Part shown: piece after piece, positions 51,092 through 60,349 of the stretch | How positions within the stretch are numbered: position 1 is the stretch's first letter | How the letters are laid out: the number at the start of each line of letters is the position of its first letter | From: Longimicrobiales bacterium | GTDB lineage: Bacteria > Gemmatimonadota > Gemmatimonadetes > Longimicrobiales > RSA9 | Assembly (NCBI GenBank): GCA_035461765.1 | Contig: DATHUY010000024.1 | Span: forward strand, 1-64,000 | Length of the DNA stretch: 64,000 nt | Direction of reading: 5' to 3' | Notes under the pieces: generated by a model | Seen by the model: only the letters and a program-made list of their open reading frames with translations | Database searches by the model: none | Told to the model about the DNA's origin: nothing | Position numbers and translations under genes: made by a program

Positions 51092-52744
51092 TCACCGTCC
51101 AACCCTGTATATGGTCACGCGACCCTCCTGTGACCGCCAGGCTTCGTGAAGAAAGTCCGGCCAGCGGCTGTTGAGCCGCTCGATCTGTTCACGGAGTGGT
51201 ATCCTCTCGCCAAAGAGCTCCAGATCCTCCAGAACAACGTGTGTAACGTGATGCTCGACAAGCAGGTTACGAAGAGTGTCCTCGCTTCCGAGTGCCCCCG
51301 CAGGCGCACCGGGAGCATAGTACAGGCGGTAGGGGTCAGCCGCGAAGGCCCTTATCCCTTTTCGACCGCTGTACAACGAGTAGATGGGGTCGAGGTTCGC
51401 GGCGATGACCGCGTTCGCCGGTGTGTTCCGTTCGATCCAGTCGACCCCCGCCAGTACTTCTCGCCCTTCCAGCCGTTCGGTGCGGCTGATCGATACCGTG
51501 TTCCACCCCCCCGTATGCCATGTCGGGGGAATGTGCTGGCTCACTCCGAGCAGCAGCAGGGCGCCGGCGATAATTCGCCCGACCGTCACAGTCCACCGCG
51601 CACCCTCTGCGAGTGAGCGCGGTGCGAGCCCCAGCAGATAGACAGGCACCACGGGCACGACAAATCGGAGTGGTGGCCACATCCACAACAGCACAACCGC
51701 GACTGTACCCAGCAGCCATACTGCCGGTGCTGCGAGACGGCTTCTCAGCATTCCAAGGACACCCGCGACGGCAAGGACCATGACCATCACGAGCAGCCAG
51801 GGAATCTGCAGGCCTGCCGGGAGGTTCCAGAGCCAGGCGGGAGCCAGAGCGAGAGCCGCGAGGTTGGTGCTGAGAACGTTGCCCAGAACGCTGACCCCGC
51901 CACTCAGGACATTCCAGCTCGAGTAGTTGCCGCTGGTGTAGTAGGCCAGAGTCGCATCGAGCGGACCGTCATGAGCGGATTGCCAGAGGAACCACGGCAG
52001 GCAGAGACCCAGCCAGACCAGACCGAACGCGAATGCAGCATTGAGGCTTCGCCGTTGCCACAGCGTCACGGCCGCGGCAGGCAACAGAGTGAAGCCGATG
52101 GTCCGGGTATGGAACGCGAGAGAACAGACGACGGCCAGAAGGACGGCGCTACGCAGCGGCAAAGAACCACTCCCGCGGCCGATCCGCACCATGAGCAGAA
52201 TCGCCCAGGTGGATAGCGCTGCAAACAGCGTCTCCGAAAGCAGGTGCGTTCCCAGATAGAGCGTCAGTGGCGCCGCAAGCATCAGCAGTATGATCCAGGT
52301 TGCGGCTTCCCTTCTGCCGAGCTCCTCCCCGATCAGCTTCCACAGCAGCCACATCCAGAGCCACATGGCGGCCCACGGCACGAGCCGCAGAAGAGGGAGA
52401 TTCTCAGGGAAGTGCGGATATGCTTTCCAGACGAGGGCGAGCAGTGCAGGGAAAAGGACAGGATACTTCGTCTGCGGCAGCGGATCAGGAAGGCTTGCGA
52501 TGGAATACCCGTCGCCCTCCGCCAGGGCGCGTGCCGTCACCAGGTAAACGGCGTCATCATGATAGCCTCCCGCGTACGACGACAGCAGATCCGGCAGCTT
52601 GAGCGCCGTGATGGCGACAACGACGGTCGCGGCTGCCGCGCGGAAACGCCACGCATCTTTCGAGTCCTGCCCGCTCAGTGATGGCGCATCCGACTGCAGT
52701 TCCCGGGCGGATCGCGGCGGGACTGCGGCGTCCGCCGCCATCAC
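51092..52744 (-). CDS. GT39-like polytopic glycosyltransferase
   Basis: The 550-residue protein has about 11-12 transmembrane helices and the early loop YHDDAVYLVTARALAEGDGY, characteristic of GT39/ArnT-type enzymes using polyprenyl-phosphate sugars. A soluble C-terminal part follows from about residue 430. It is last in the seven-gene polysaccharide cluster and overlaps the DUF362 gene by four bases. It may modify the polymer or a lipid carrier. ATG 52744 is taken because of that overlap. Confidence 0.8.
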   Translation of the reverse strand: MMAADAAVPPRSARELQSDAPSLSGQDSKDAWRFRAAAATVVVAITALKLPDLLSSYAGGYHDDAVYLVTARALAEGDGYSIASLPDPLPQTKYPVLFPALLALVWKAYPHFPENLPLLRLVPWAAMWLWMWLLWKLIGEELGRREAATWIILLMLAAPLTLYLGTHLLSETLFAALSTWAILLMVRIGRGSGSLPLRSAVLLAVVCSLAFHTRTIGFTLLPAAAVTLWQRRSLNAAFAFGLVWLGLCLPWFLWQSAHDGPLDATLAYYTSGNYSSWNVLSGGVSVLGNVLSTNLAALALAPAWLWNLPAGLQIPWLLVMVMVLAVAGVLGMLRSRLAAPAVWLLGTVAVVLLWMWPPLRFVVPVVPVYLLGLAPRSLAEGARWTVTVGRIIAGALLLLGVSQHIPPTWHTGGWNTVSISRTERLEGREVLAGVDWIERNTPANAVIAANLDPIYSLYSGRKGIRAFAADPYRLYYAPGAPAGALGSEDTLRNLLVEHHVTHVVLEDLELFGERIPLREQIERLNSRWPDFLHEAWRSQEGRVTIYRVGR

Positions 52745-53730
52745 ACCGCCAGATGCTGAAATCTGTCGAGCAGTCGATACTTCTGACCGTATGTGCTCAC
52801 CTGCTCACCGATCTGCTCGATGCGGTCATCCTCCACATTCCCCAGGAAAGTGGCGCTAGTGCTCAGATACGCCATCTTCGTCGGATCGAGGCCCATGAGG
52901 CGCGCACCTGTCGCGTCAACTGCCACCGGGTCGGCGCCGAACACGAGCACGCCGCTATGGCGCGCGTCCCCCTGAATGGGACCGTTGCCTTCCATGCCGA
53001 CGATGCCGTCGACGATGTTGAATCGTGGCACGTCCAGCGCAGCGTTGATGTCCATGATGCTGTTCTCGATGCCGTGCCAGTGCAGGACGTTCTTCGGCCA
53101 GCCGTAAACGGAGCCGGGGACGATGCCGAACATGTTCTTCATCGAGAGCGTGGCACCGGCCCACTTGTGAGTCTTGAGCTTCGGCATCGACACGATCAGA
53201 TCGGCATCGAGAACCGATTCCGGGAGATAGAGCGCACCGAGCCCGGTGAACGGTGTGCGAAGACCTGTCTTTCTGACACTGTCGGTGTTCAGATCCACGT
53301 ATCGGGATCCGGCGTCGCGCATGGCGTAGCCCAGACCGGATGCGTCGAGCAGATACTCGTTGTCACGGCGATGGCCCGGCCCCTCAGCGACAACCACCTC
53401 GCGCGCGCCGAGCTTCCGGAACGCTTCGACAGTCGCTGCGATGAGCGCAGGTTGCGTATTGATGACGCCGTTCGGATCGAACTCGACCAGGTTCGGCTTC
53501 AGCAGTACCCGGCGGTCGCGGACATCCAGGTCGAACAGGCGCAGACCGCGCAGCACGGTGTCGCCAAGTGCGTCGTCGTACTCGGCATGCGCCAGAATCG
53601 CGATCCGGGAGCGGTCAGGGCGAGAGAAGCGCGATGGATCGACCGTCGGCTGCTCTGGCGGGCTGCACCCCGCGGCTGCTCCGGCGGCGGCCATCGCTGA
53701 AACCTTCAGAAACTCGCGCCTGTCGATCAT
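52741..53730 (-). CDS. DUF362 family Tat lipoprotein
   Basis: The 329-residue protein starts with a Tat signal (DRREFLKVSAMAAAG) that contains a lipobox (AAGC). The rest is DUF362, with KPNLVEFDPN, MPKLKTHKWAGATLSMKN and GNGPIQGDARHSGVLV. DUF362 proteins are often redox-linked, but no ferredoxin cysteine motif is visible here. It is coupled by 4-base overlaps to both neighbours in the polysaccharide cluster. Function unknown. Confidence 0.8.
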   Translation of the reverse strand: MIDRREFLKVSAMAAAGAAAGCSPPEQPTVDPSRFSRPDRSRIAILAHAEYDDALGDTVLRGLRLFDLDVRDRRVLLKPNLVEFDPNGVINTQPALIAATVEAFRKLGAREVVVAEGPGHRRDNEYLLDASGLGYAMRDAGSRYVDLNTDSVRKTGLRTPFTGLGALYLPESVLDADLIVSMPKLKTHKWAGATLSMKNMFGIVPGSVYGWPKNVLHWHGIENSIMDINAALDVPRFNIVDGIVGMEGNGPIQGDARHSGVLVFGADPVAVDATGARLMGLDPTKMAYLSTSATFLGNVEDDRIEQIGEQVSTYGQKYRLLDRFQHLAV

Positions 53731-54653
53731 GGGGTCACGCGGAAGTGAGGCTGTCGTTCATCGAGCGCAAGCAGGGCAAACGCAGTAGTGCGGACTTCGC
53801 CATTGGAGACGAGCGCGGGCAGGCGCCCGCGCAGATCGTCGCGTTCAGCCGTGATATCGTGCCCATAGAGTTGCAGTGCAAGGATCGAGAGTGCAAGAAC
53901 GAGCGAGGAACGATAGCCGGAGAGCATCTGCCGCAGTACCGCGATGCTCGGCTCGGTGACCCCCTCGATCCGGTGATCCTGCAGTGCGATGAGCGCGAGC
54001 GCCGTCGTATCAGGATAAGGCGACAGGTCGAATCCCAGAACTGCCTTGTTGCCGTAGTTCCAGCCGCCGCCGCGACACATCCGGTCGGCCAGCAGTCGGT
54101 GCGCCTCCTCGATGCGGTCGCGAGTGGGGCGTTGCGGCAGGGTCGAGCGTACCTCCTTCAGCGCCAGCAGTGCCCACGATGTCGGCTCCACCCACGGGGA
54201 CGTGCCGTCAGCCCAGGGCCAGCCGAGAAGCTCGGGGTCCTGATCGACGAGCGGTGGTGCTGACGACAGGCGCATGATGATCCGCTGCAGGAACGTAGGA
54301 CCGCGGCTGCGGTTGGCGAGCAGCCATCGCGCTCCGCGCTCCGCATGCCCCCCGTCGGCCGCCGCACGGGCGAGTGCAAACGATGCCACGCTGGTCATCC
54401 AGCTGCTGTCGGGCACCTGCTCGCTCATCGGCCAGCTGCCGTCCGCGCGCTGGCTCGTTCGCAGCCAGGCGATGCCGCCCCTCAGATGAGGTGCGGCGTC
54501 GTCAACTGCATTCTGCCATGCGTTGAGAGCGAGCACGGCGAGCGCTGTGCACTCCGTGTTTGCGGGTGCGCCGCGCCGCCAGCCCCAGCCGCCCTGTCCG
54601 TTCTGCACCGCTGTCAGTGCCGCCAGGGCGGCAGCAATGTCGTTCGACTGCAC
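53727..54653 (-). CDS. Prenyltransferase/squalene-cyclase-like alpha/alpha toroid protein
   Basis: The 308-residue protein shows repeated helical segments with QW-like turns (GQGGWGWRRG, ADGSWPM, GGGWNYGNKA), as in the squalene-hopene cyclase and prenyltransferase-beta superfamily. The DxDD catalytic motif is not seen, and the nearby PYPDTTALAL region lacks it. It is likely a half-size, non-cyclising member. GTG 54653 is chosen because it starts within 8 bases of the preceding stop, but no clear ribosome site is present, so the N-terminus is uncertain. Confidence 0.65.
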   Translation of the reverse strand: MQSNDIAAALAALTAVQNGQGGWGWRRGAPANTECTALAVLALNAWQNAVDDAAPHLRGGIAWLRTSQRADGSWPMSEQVPDSSWMTSVASFALARAAADGGHAERGARWLLANRSRGPTFLQRIIMRLSSAPPLVDQDPELLGWPWADGTSPWVEPTSWALLALKEVRSTLPQRPTRDRIEEAHRLLADRMCRGGGWNYGNKAVLGFDLSPYPDTTALALIALQDHRIEGVTEPSIAVLRQMLSGYRSSLVLALSILALQLYGHDITAERDDLRGRLPALVSNGEVRTTAFALLALDERQPHFRVTP

Positions 54654-54660
54654 GTCGCGT

Positions 54661-56292
54661 TCAGAAGCCCCAGGAACCGGAGAGTACCATCGCCTGGTAG
54701 CGATACCCCGCGTCGCCCGGCGTGAGCCGCTCGAGCCCCAGCTCAGAGAACGTGACACCGATTCCGATCTCGCGCCCGGGCGCGATTGTGTACCCGACAC
54801 GTGCCCGGGCACTGAGCGCGCCCTGCATGTCGCCGTCACTGCCGATGCGCTGCGCGCCCGGCGCGGCCTCGGCGCTGATGGACCAGCGGCTCATGTACCG
54901 GTCGATGCCGATGCCCAGCTCGGCCAGGCCATACTCGTCCGGAGCGAAGTAGCCCTCCTGCACGGTGTTCTCGAAGCGGAACGCCGTGACGCGCGGGCGC
55001 ACGCGCAGCCATGATGTGGGCCGCACCTCGAGCCCGACGCGACCGAGCAGCCGGTCGTTCGACGTCAGGCTCTCGAAGCGCGTGAATGAGAAGCCGGCAT
55101 CCACCCGGAGCGAGCGCAGCGGCTCGGCACCCGCCGACAGCGATACGTTGTCCATCGTGACGTCGCGCCCCATCAGGTCGGCGGTCGCGTCGAGCACGCT
55201 GTGCGACCATGCGGCCGACGCGGTTACGGGCAGCCATGCCGGTGATGCGATAGCCGCACTGTAGACGGCGGTGGGATCGCCGGCGGACCGGTCGGTCACG
55301 CCGCCGGCGGCCGACAGCGCCCAGCCGTCACCGAGCTCGGCGCGCAAGCCGGCCAGCGCCGACCTGGACTCCGGCGTCGGATCCGTGCCGAGCGGGGTCG
55401 GCCCGTCCGCCCGTCGCACATAGCCGTTCAGCGTGGCGGACACCCTGCGCGTGAACGGCACCGTCGCATTGATGGCCGCCGTGTACAGCCGGTTCTCATC
55501 CGAATCCGTCTCGGCCGAGAACGTCGGCGCAACGCGCGGCGCGAAGCCGGCTTCGGCCCATGCCAGCTGCTCGAGCACATCACGGTCGTCCGGACGGAGC
55601 CGGGCGGCTGCTTCCGCATGGTCCAGCGCCTCGCGGCTGCGGCCGCGCCAGCGAAGCACCTGGCTCATGCCTACATGGGCATCCGCGTTGTCCGGCTCCG
55701 CCGCGAGCGCATCCCGCCAGAGCCTCTCCCCGGCCTTCAGGTCGCCGCGCCAGGTCGTGACGCGCGCCATTCCGCGCAGCGCTTCGGCGTCCGACGCATC
55801 CGCGTCGATCAGCGCGCGATACGCGGAAGCCGCTTCGCCGTAACGCCCGGCCCACGACAGGAACCGGGCACGCGTGTGCAGCGCGTCCGATGTCGCGGCA
55901 TGCGCGATGACATCATCCAGCACGGCCAGCGCACGATCGTAGCTGCCGCTCCATGCCAGCACGTTCGCGAGGTCGGTGCGCGCCTCCGCAGAGGGCGCCA
56001 GGCGGACGACGCGCTCGAGCAGCGGTATCGCGCGGACGTACTCGCGCTCCCAGCCGAACAGCAGGCCCAGCCGATGCAGCGCCTGCACGTCCATCGAGTC
56101 TGCCGCGACACGCTGCGTGTACAGCGCGCGCGCCTGTGCATGGTCGCCCGCCGCCCAGGCTGCTGCGGCCGGATCCTCCTGCTGCGCGGTCGCAGGCATC
56201 GTCACCAGTGCCTGCATCAGCACGGCCCCCGCGACCGCGAGCAGAACATGTCTCATCGTGAGTATCCTCATCGTTGTCTCTCGCGCGCTCAT
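54661..56292 (-). CDS. TPR protein with C-terminal outer-membrane barrel (YaiO/PgaA-like)
   Basis: The 543-residue protein has a signal peptide (ending near ATAQ), tetratricopeptide repeats from about residue 40 to 255 and a barrel of about 16 strands from 265 to the end (WGF terminus). This arrangement fits exporters of exopolysaccharides such as PgaA, or the YaiO family. It would form the outer-membrane pore that receives the polymer. ATG 56292 overlaps the previous stop codon; ATG 56271, with GAGAG upstream, is an alternative. Confidence 0.8.
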   Translation of the reverse strand: MSARETTMRILTMRHVLLAVAGAVLMQALVTMPATAQQEDPAAAAWAAGDHAQARALYTQRVAADSMDVQALHRLGLLFGWEREYVRAIPLLERVVRLAPSAEARTDLANVLAWSGSYDRALAVLDDVIAHAATSDALHTRARFLSWAGRYGEAASAYRALIDADASDAEALRGMARVTTWRGDLKAGERLWRDALAAEPDNADAHVGMSQVLRWRGRSREALDHAEAAARLRPDDRDVLEQLAWAEAGFAPRVAPTFSAETDSDENRLYTAAINATVPFTRRVSATLNGYVRRADGPTPLGTDPTPESRSALAGLRAELGDGWALSAAGGVTDRSAGDPTAVYSAAIASPAWLPVTASAAWSHSVLDATADLMGRDVTMDNVSLSAGAEPLRSLRVDAGFSFTRFESLTSNDRLLGRVGLEVRPTSWLRVRPRVTAFRFENTVQEGYFAPDEYGLAELGIGIDRYMSRWSISAEAAPGAQRIGSDGDMQGALSARARVGYTIAPGREIGIGVTFSELGLERLTPGDAGYRYQAMVLSGSWGF

Positions 56293-58919
56293 GGGTTCAC
56301 CACGCGCGCTGCCGGAGTCAGTTCCTGGAATACCTGCCGCATGGCGTCGAACACCGGGCGGCGCCGGCTCCGGAAGCGCGGCTGCTCCCAGGCCGTCCAT
56401 GTGAAATGCGCGACATCCTGACTCTGGCCTGACTCCGGCCAGACCTGCCACTCGCCGCGCGCCCCGCGCGCGGCGGCGACGATGCGGATGCCATCCACCT
56501 GCCGCGATTCAGTGGTGGCGGGATCCCGCACGTAACGGCTGCTGGGGTCGGTCACGCCGATGAGGCTCCACGGAATGCGAACTTCGATCGCACCGGCGCC
56601 GATGCGTTCCCACGCTCCATCCGGGAGCGGACCCTCGCGCAGCACGCCGCGGTCATAGCCCATCCCCAGGTAATGCGTCGAATCGGCCGCGACCCGGGCG
56701 CGGTTCACTACGGTCAGAAGACGCTCGTAACGGCCGTCCGCCTTCGACGCGCGGCTGTGTGCCGGCCGCAGGCCATGCGTGTAGGAGCCCGTGAAGAAGC
56801 CCGTCGGCCTGTTCTGGATCTGACTGGCAATGTCACCCCGCACCGCGCCGCGCGGCAGCGTCTGCACCTCGAACGCGAAAGCACCCGGAGCCGCGACGAT
56901 ACGCGCCTCCGCGGAATCGATCTCGAGCACATACTCCAGTCCTGCGGCGCTCGGCGGTGCACCCGCGCCCGGGAACCGCAGCGCGCCGGCGGCGGCATCG
57001 ACGATGTCGAAGCCGACGGCCAGACTGCCGATCGTGGCGGCCGTGGCGGCCGGACCGCTCACGTGCAGCCACAGGAAGGCCTCGTCGGCATGTGTGCGGA
57101 TGCGTGTGCCGTCCGCGCCTGCGTAGAGCGGCGCGATGGTGTCCCATGCAGCACGGCGCTGCCCGAGTGTTTCGCCCAGCCGCATGACAGGCTCGAGCGC
57201 GTTCACGCCGTAGTGCTGCTCCGGGTTCATGCGGTTCCACCACATGCGGTTCCGCTCGGCGGGCTGCTCGTTGGGCTGCTCGACCCAGCTATGCTTGAAC
57301 CACTCGTCGATCCACGCGAACAGCACGCCGCCCGCCATGTTCGCCGCTGCGATCTCGCGTGTGAGCCGCGCATTGATCTCCGCGCTCTCCGCCTCTGTAT
57401 GGCCGCCGTGATGCCAGCCCTGCGGATTGAAGTGCGCGATGCCCCAGCTCGTCGGCACACCGTACTCCGCGATGACGAGCGGCACGCCCTGGAACCGCTG
57501 CTTCAGGTCCGTCATGTAGCCGAAGTACGACGACTTACCGTACGGAGACTCCGCCGCGCCGTAGACCGGGTCGTGCACCAGGAAGTCCGGGTAGTACGGG
57601 TAGACGTGGAACGCCGCGAACCAGCCGGCCGGGTACTGCGCCGTCGCGCTCACCGGCACCTCGCCCAGCGCGACCTCATCCTCGTTGTGCACACGCCGGG
57701 TCCGATCGTAGTCCACACCGCGGATCGCCAGCTCATCCTGGCTGTTGATCTCGACCGCGTGTCGCATCGGGTCGAGCGTCGGCCAGTTCGTGTAGGCGAC
57801 AGGTCGTTGTGTGCGATACTCCAGCGTTTCGTACGCGACCGCGTGGTCCATCGCTTCCGCCATCCAGGCATCCATTGCCGGCGCGTCATCGATCCCCACG
57901 TAACGGCCGTCCCACCCGCGCGGACCGGGGTAGCGCTCGTTGAATTCCGCGACCGAGTACGGCTCCCACTCGCGGCCGAGGATCAGGCCGAGCGTCCAGC
58001 GCGACACATCGGCGGTGTAGTAGCCGGCCGCGTGGCCGGGCCGCGGCCGCACATCCGCACGGCCGTGCAGCACGTCGATGACGCGCTCCATCTCGCCGAA
58101 GAACTCCGCCTTCCAGATCGCGTTATGGTAGTCGTCGCCCGGCGGCAGCTCCGCCCACACGCCGTGCAGCAGCCACAGCGCGCGATCCGGGTGCGCCTCG
58201 TTGTGCGCGGCGAGCGCGCTGTAGAACGATGGCGGGTGCAGCGTGTAGACGCGGATGGTGTTCGTGCCCATCGCGGCGATCTCATCGATCCAGCCGCGGT
58301 ACGTTGCCGAATCGGGGAACTCGCTCGGGAACCGGCCGGGCAGAGCCGCGCCGATGTTTACACCCTTGATATAGAACGGCGACCAGCCACTGGCAGTGCG
58401 AACCTCCAGGATGTCGCCGTTGGCGCGTGCATGGAACACCAGCGAGTCCGGGAGCAGGAGCTCCGGCCGGTCCGGCCGCGGACCCATGCCTTCCGGTACA
58501 CTCGCGAGGTGACGACGCACGTCATCACGCTCGGGATCGAGCCGCAGTACCTGCTCGAACAGGCTGCGCGCCTCGTCGTACTCCACGGCGCGCCATGCGA
58601 CGAGGCCCAGGCCCGTGAGCGCGTCCACGTGCCGAGCGTTGTGCTTCAACACCCATTCCAGGTGCATGCGTGCGCTGTCCAGTTCGGCATTGCGCAACGC
58701 GACATAACCGAGGCCGACGCGCGACTCGATGTGGTCCGGGCAGCGGGCGCGCGCGGCCGCGAATGCGCGTTGCGCCTGTGGCAGCCGATTCGCCTGGTAC
58801 TCTCGCCAGCCGGTCGCGGTGTACGCATCCGCGACGTCCGGACACTGGAGTGCCGGCGGCACCGACACTGCGGTTGCGGCGAGTATCGTCCCGGCCACGA
58901 TCACGAGGGAGCGTATCAT
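56289..58919 (-). CDS. TPR and glycoside-hydrolase-like periplasmic protein
   Basis: The 876-residue protein has a signal peptide, TPR-like repeats (about 30-140), a (beta/alpha)8-type glycoside hydrolase domain of clan A style (about 175-550) and a beta-rich C-terminal region (about 590-876). Likely acid/base Glu319 (REWEP) and nucleophile Glu485 (VIAEYG) are visible. It may trim or handle the nascent polymer as PgaB or PslG do. No deacetylase domain is seen. It overlaps the GT2 gene and the barrel gene by four bases each. The substrate is unknown. Confidence 0.78.
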   Translation of the reverse strand: MIRSLVIVAGTILAATAVSVPPALQCPDVADAYTATGWREYQANRLPQAQRAFAAARARCPDHIESRVGLGYVALRNAELDSARMHLEWVLKHNARHVDALTGLGLVAWRAVEYDEARSLFEQVLRLDPERDDVRRHLASVPEGMGPRPDRPELLLPDSLVFHARANGDILEVRTASGWSPFYIKGVNIGAALPGRFPSEFPDSATYRGWIDEIAAMGTNTIRVYTLHPPSFYSALAAHNEAHPDRALWLLHGVWAELPPGDDYHNAIWKAEFFGEMERVIDVLHGRADVRPRPGHAAGYYTADVSRWTLGLILGREWEPYSVAEFNERYPGPRGWDGRYVGIDDAPAMDAWMAEAMDHAVAYETLEYRTQRPVAYTNWPTLDPMRHAVEINSQDELAIRGVDYDRTRRVHNEDEVALGEVPVSATAQYPAGWFAAFHVYPYYPDFLVHDPVYGAAESPYGKSSYFGYMTDLKQRFQGVPLVIAEYGVPTSWGIAHFNPQGWHHGGHTEAESAEINARLTREIAAANMAGGVLFAWIDEWFKHSWVEQPNEQPAERNRMWWNRMNPEQHYGVNALEPVMRLGETLGQRRAAWDTIAPLYAGADGTRIRTHADEAFLWLHVSGPAATAATIGSLAVGFDIVDAAAGALRFPGAGAPPSAAGLEYVLEIDSAEARIVAAPGAFAFEVQTLPRGAVRGDIASQIQNRPTGFFTGSYTHGLRPAHSRASKADGRYERLLTVVNRARVAADSTHYLGMGYDRGVLREGPLPDGAWERIGAGAIEVRIPWSLIGVTDPSSRYVRDPATTESRQVDGIRIVAAARGARGEWQVWPESGQSQDVAHFTWTAWEQPRFRSRRRPVFDAMRQVFQELTPAARVVNP

Positions 58920-60349
58920 GCCGCCTCACCCAGCGCGCGGCGCTCCAGCACACCCTTCTTCTCCATCGCGCCCCAGTCCCGCCGACCGAGCATCGCCATG
59001 ATGAGCCCCTTGAAGCGCGCGAACGCGAGATATTGCCGATACCCGAGGTTCTCGATGACGGACAGCAGTAGCAGCCGCCCGAAATCCCTGCCGCCGGTGT
59101 AACGCCTGAAGCTGAGCTCCTCGAGCGCAACCGCCGCCAACGACAGGGCGATGCCGGAGAATACGCTCAGCAGCAGGAACGCTACGACGAACTCCGTCGC
59201 GACCCAGCCGAAGATGAACGCGATTGTGAACGCGGCGTAGCCGAGTACCTCGACGGCCGGTCCGAACCCTTCCATGAACCAGAAGTACGGGTATGCGACC
59301 ATGCCAATGCGTCCGTACTTCGGGTTGAGAAGCATTACCTTGTGCGCCGCGAGGCTCTGCATCAGCCCGCGCTGCCACCGGTCACGCTGACGCGCCAGCA
59401 CACGCAGATTCTCCGGCACTTCCGTCCATGCGACGGGGTCCGGCACGAACTGTACTTCATAGGGCTGTCGGCGCTCCCGCATGTAGCGGTGCAGCCGGAC
59501 GATCAGCTCCATGTCCTCGCCCACGCTGCGCACCGAGTAGCCGCCCGCTCCCACCACCACGTCGCGGCGGAACATGCCGAACGCGCCCGACACGATCAGC
59601 AGCACGCCGCCGTTCGACCAGCCCATGCGCCCCGCCAGGAATGCGCGCAGGTATTCGACCACCTGGAGCTGAGCCAGCAGGTTCTTCGGGAGGCGCACGT
59701 CACGAACGTGGCCGTCCTTGAACGTCGATCCGTTCGCAACACGCACGATTCCGCCCGACGCGATGACGTCGCCGTTCTCCAGGAACGAACGGCAGAGGCG
59801 CAGCAATGCGTCCTTCTCCAGCGCCGTGTCAGCGTCGAGTGAACAGAATAGCGGAGTGTGGCAATGATCGAGCGCGACGTTCAGTGCATCCGACTTGCCG
59901 CCGTTCTCCTTGTCGATGACCCAGAGATCCGGGAACGTCGCGCTCTGATAGATGCCCCGGACGACGCCCTTCCCCAGACTCGATGTCGGGCTGCGGAACG
60001 CGGGCTGCAGATCGTACTCGCGCTTCAGCAGCGACATCGTCGCGTCCGTCGAGCCGTCGTTCACGAAGATGACTTCGTAGCCGGGATAATCGAGGTCCAG
60101 CAGCGAGCGCAGCGCGCCCAGGCAGTTGGCGGCTTCATTGTACGCCGGCACCAGAATGCTCACCGGCGGCGCACTGCCGAACCTCACCAGATCATCAACA
60201 GTGCCCGCATTCAGACTTCGCGAGTACTGCCGCAGCGCGCGAAAGCTCATGATACTGGACGCGAAGTAGTACCCGTTCAGGATAACGAAGTAGGCGAGCA
60301 CCAGGATGTGGAAGACATAGAGCGACGTCCACGCGATCTCGAGCAGCAT
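58916..60349 (-). CDS. Processive GT2 polysaccharide synthase
   Basis: The 477-residue membrane protein has one or two N-terminal helices and about four C-terminal helices around a GT2 domain. Motifs are VPAYNEAAN, VNDGSTD, DAD (172-174), GED (278-280) and QRDRW (321-325, the QxxRW of processive enzymes). These match polymerising synthases such as PgaC, BcsA or hyaluronan synthases. The start codon ATG 60349 overlaps the stop of the HEAT gene (TAATG), with GGAGGAG upstream. The polymer sugar cannot be told from the sequence. Confidence 0.9.
   Translation of the reverse strand: MLLEIAWTSLYVFHILVLAYFVILNGYYFASSIMSFRALRQYSRSLNAGTVDDLVRFGSAPPVSILVPAYNEAANCLGALRSLLDLDYPGYEVIFVNDGSTDATMSLLKREYDLQPAFRSPTSSLGKGVVRGIYQSATFPDLWVIDKENGGKSDALNVALDHCHTPLFCSLDADTALEKDALLRLCRSFLENGDVIASGGIVRVANGSTFKDGHVRDVRLPKNLLAQLQVVEYLRAFLAGRMGWSNGGVLLIVSGAFGMFRRDVVVGAGGYSVRSVGEDMELIVRLHRYMRERRQPYEVQFVPDPVAWTEVPENLRVLARQRDRWQRGLMQSLAAHKVMLLNPKYGRIGMVAYPYFWFMEGFGPAVEVLGYAAFTIAFIFGWVATEFVVAFLLLSVFSGIALSLAAVALEELSFRRYTGGRDFGRLLLLSVIENLGYRQYLAFARFKGLIMAMLGRRDWGAMEKKGVLERRALGEAA

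Noticed and set aside
56673-59102. 809-codon frame on the plus strand over the polysaccharide genes
   Set aside because: Antisense shadow; composition is dominated by Arg and Val with no recognisable domain.
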